From an uncultured Pelagibacteraceae bacterium (GTDB taxonomy: Bacteria; Pseudomonadota; Alphaproteobacteria; Pelagibacterales; Pelagibacteraceae), in the NCBI GenBank assembly GCA_902538255.1, contig CACBEJ010000002.1, positions 1 through 45,380 on the forward strand: a stretch of DNA of 45,380 bases, read 5' to 3'. The first letter of the stretch is position 1; the number at the start of each line of letters is the position of its first letter. The notes beneath the pieces were generated by a model. It searched no databases and was not told the DNA's origin. It was given only the letters and a program-made list of their open reading frames with translations. The translations under genes and the position numbers were made by a program. This document shows positions 44,617-45,380 of this stretch, piece by piece.

Positions 44617-45380
44617 ATGTCAAGATATTACACAAGAGCGTGTAATTTCTATTTTGGCAAACAATCAAAAATTTTAGTAAAGAAAAAAAAATCCATCCCT
44701 TTACATCAGATTAAAGAAATATCTTTTGATCATGTTGAGATAATTACAAGGAAAAAAATTAGGAAAATTTCAATAAATAAAATTAGAAATTTACCAAAAA
44801 ATCTTAAAACAAAAATAAATTCAGATTTAAAAAAAATTAAGTCAAAAAAAAGAAATTTTTCAAATTTAAATTTTAAAAAAATTCCAAATATACTAGGTGT
44901 GTTAAATATAACCCCAGATAGTTTTTCTGATGGAGGAAAATTTAACAAAAAAAACAAAGGTGTTAGTCATGCTATTAATTTATATAAAATTGGTGCAACA
45001 CTAGTAGATGTTGGCGGAGAGTCAACAAGACCAGGATCTAAGGAAGTAAATGAAAAGCAAGAATGGCATAGAATTAATAAGATATTAAAAATAATTGTAA
45101 AAAAAATACCAATATCTTTAGACACAAGAAAATCTAGAATTATGGAAAATGGTATTAGTATGGGGGTTAAACTTATTAATGATGTTTCGGGATTAAGTTA
45201 TGATCCCAAAACAATAAATGTTTTAAAAAAGTATAAAATTCCATTTGTAATTCAGCATTCAATTGGGACACCAGAAAATATGCAAAAGAAACCAACATAT
45301 AAAAATGAATTATTAGATATATATGATTATTTTGAAGATAAGATTAAGTTGATAAGGTCTAAAGGTATCAAACACAATAA
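44617..45380 (+). CDS. folP: dihydropteroate synthase, cut by window edge
   Basis: The first 254 codons are present. An N-terminal extension of about 90 residues, rich in Lys, precedes ILGVLNITPDSFSDGGKF (about 91-108), the first DHPS signature. LVDVGGESTRPGSKE (about 130-144), ISLDTRKS and LINDVSGLSYDP (about 187-198) follow, and HSIGTPENMQ replaces the usual HMxGxPxxMQ. It condenses pterin pyrophosphate with p-aminobenzoate in folate synthesis. The end of the gene is outside the window. The downstream neighbour in relatives is often glmM. Confidence 0.93.
   Translation, partial: MSRYYTRACNFYFGKQSKILVKKKKSIPLHQIKEISFDHVEIITRKKIRKISINKIRNLPKNLKTKINSDLKKIKSKKRNFSNLNFKKIPNILGVLNITPDSFSDGGKFNKKNKGVSHAINLYKIGATLVDVGGESTRPGSKEVNEKQEWHRINKILKIIVKKIPISLDTRKSRIMENGISMGVKLINDVSGLSYDPKTINVLKKYKIPFVIQHSIGTPENMQKKPTYKNELLDIYDYFEDKIKLIRSKGIKHN

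Overview
The window looks like a piece of a SAR11 (Candidatus Pelagibacter-type, Alphaproteobacteria) genome. The sequence is extremely AT-rich and tightly packed, with many 1-14 bp gene overlaps. It also carries alphaproteobacterial synteny: an aa3 oxidase subunit IV next to pntAA-pntAB-pntB, rpmE-DUF1013(trcR)-rpsU, DUF4164-like/zapA/fau, and yebC-ruvC-tolQRAB-pal-cpoB-tilS-ftsH-folP. A lone 5S rRNA gene sits at the edge of a polysaccharide island without 16S/23S beside it, a known SAR11 arrangement (hypervariable region between 16S-23S and 5S). The taxon is inferred from these traits, not from a database search.

Region 1 (1-19766) is a cell-surface polysaccharide island built of modules that switch strand repeatedly. 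Left to right it holds an asparagine synthetase fragment and a GT4 transferase (minus); a decayed GT4 pseudogene (minus); a GT4 transferase with two tandem small methyltransferase-like proteins (plus); a GT4 transferase (minus); an FkbM methyltransferase, a GT2 and a WecA/MraY-type sugar-phosphate transferase (plus); a DPM1-like GT2 and a GT-C-like membrane protein (minus). A ten-gene plus-strand run follows: a large membrane protein, FkbM, GT2, Gmd-like dehydratase, GT2, UDP-glucuronate epimerase-like protein, degenerate SDR, gmd, fcl and another epimerase. Gmd plus Fcl imply GDP-L-fucose, and the WecA-like protein implies an undecaprenyl-phosphate-linked glycan. No flippase or chain-length regulator is visible in the window.

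Region 2 (19767-23685) has a 5S rRNA with its own promoter, then L36, a tiny cytochrome oxidase subunit IV, the three-gene proton-translocating transhydrogenase and a small transaldolase-family protein.

Region 3 (23678-33197, all minus) reads from right to left: transketolase, GAPDH, PGK, class I aldolase, ThiE, EF-P, an inositol-monophosphatase family protein, L31, TrcR/DUF1013, S21, initiator tRNA-Met, and an O-antigen-ligase-like membrane protein. The carbon genes form one close-packed operon.

Region 4 (33251-45380, all plus) holds coiled-coil/ZapA division proteins, 5-formyl-THF cyclo-ligase, a YmdB-type phosphoesterase, YebC, a divergent RuvC, the Tol-Pal envelope system, TilS, FtsH and the start of folP.

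I did not find a clear new defence or mobile system. The most interesting signals are small: the decayed GT4 gene, a possible AUU start and attenuator-like hairpin at rpsU, an initiator tRNA with an altered GGG:CCC signature, the 5S-L36 coupling, a missing ruvAB, a hairpin at tolQ, and several unassigned sugar-modifying proteins in the island.
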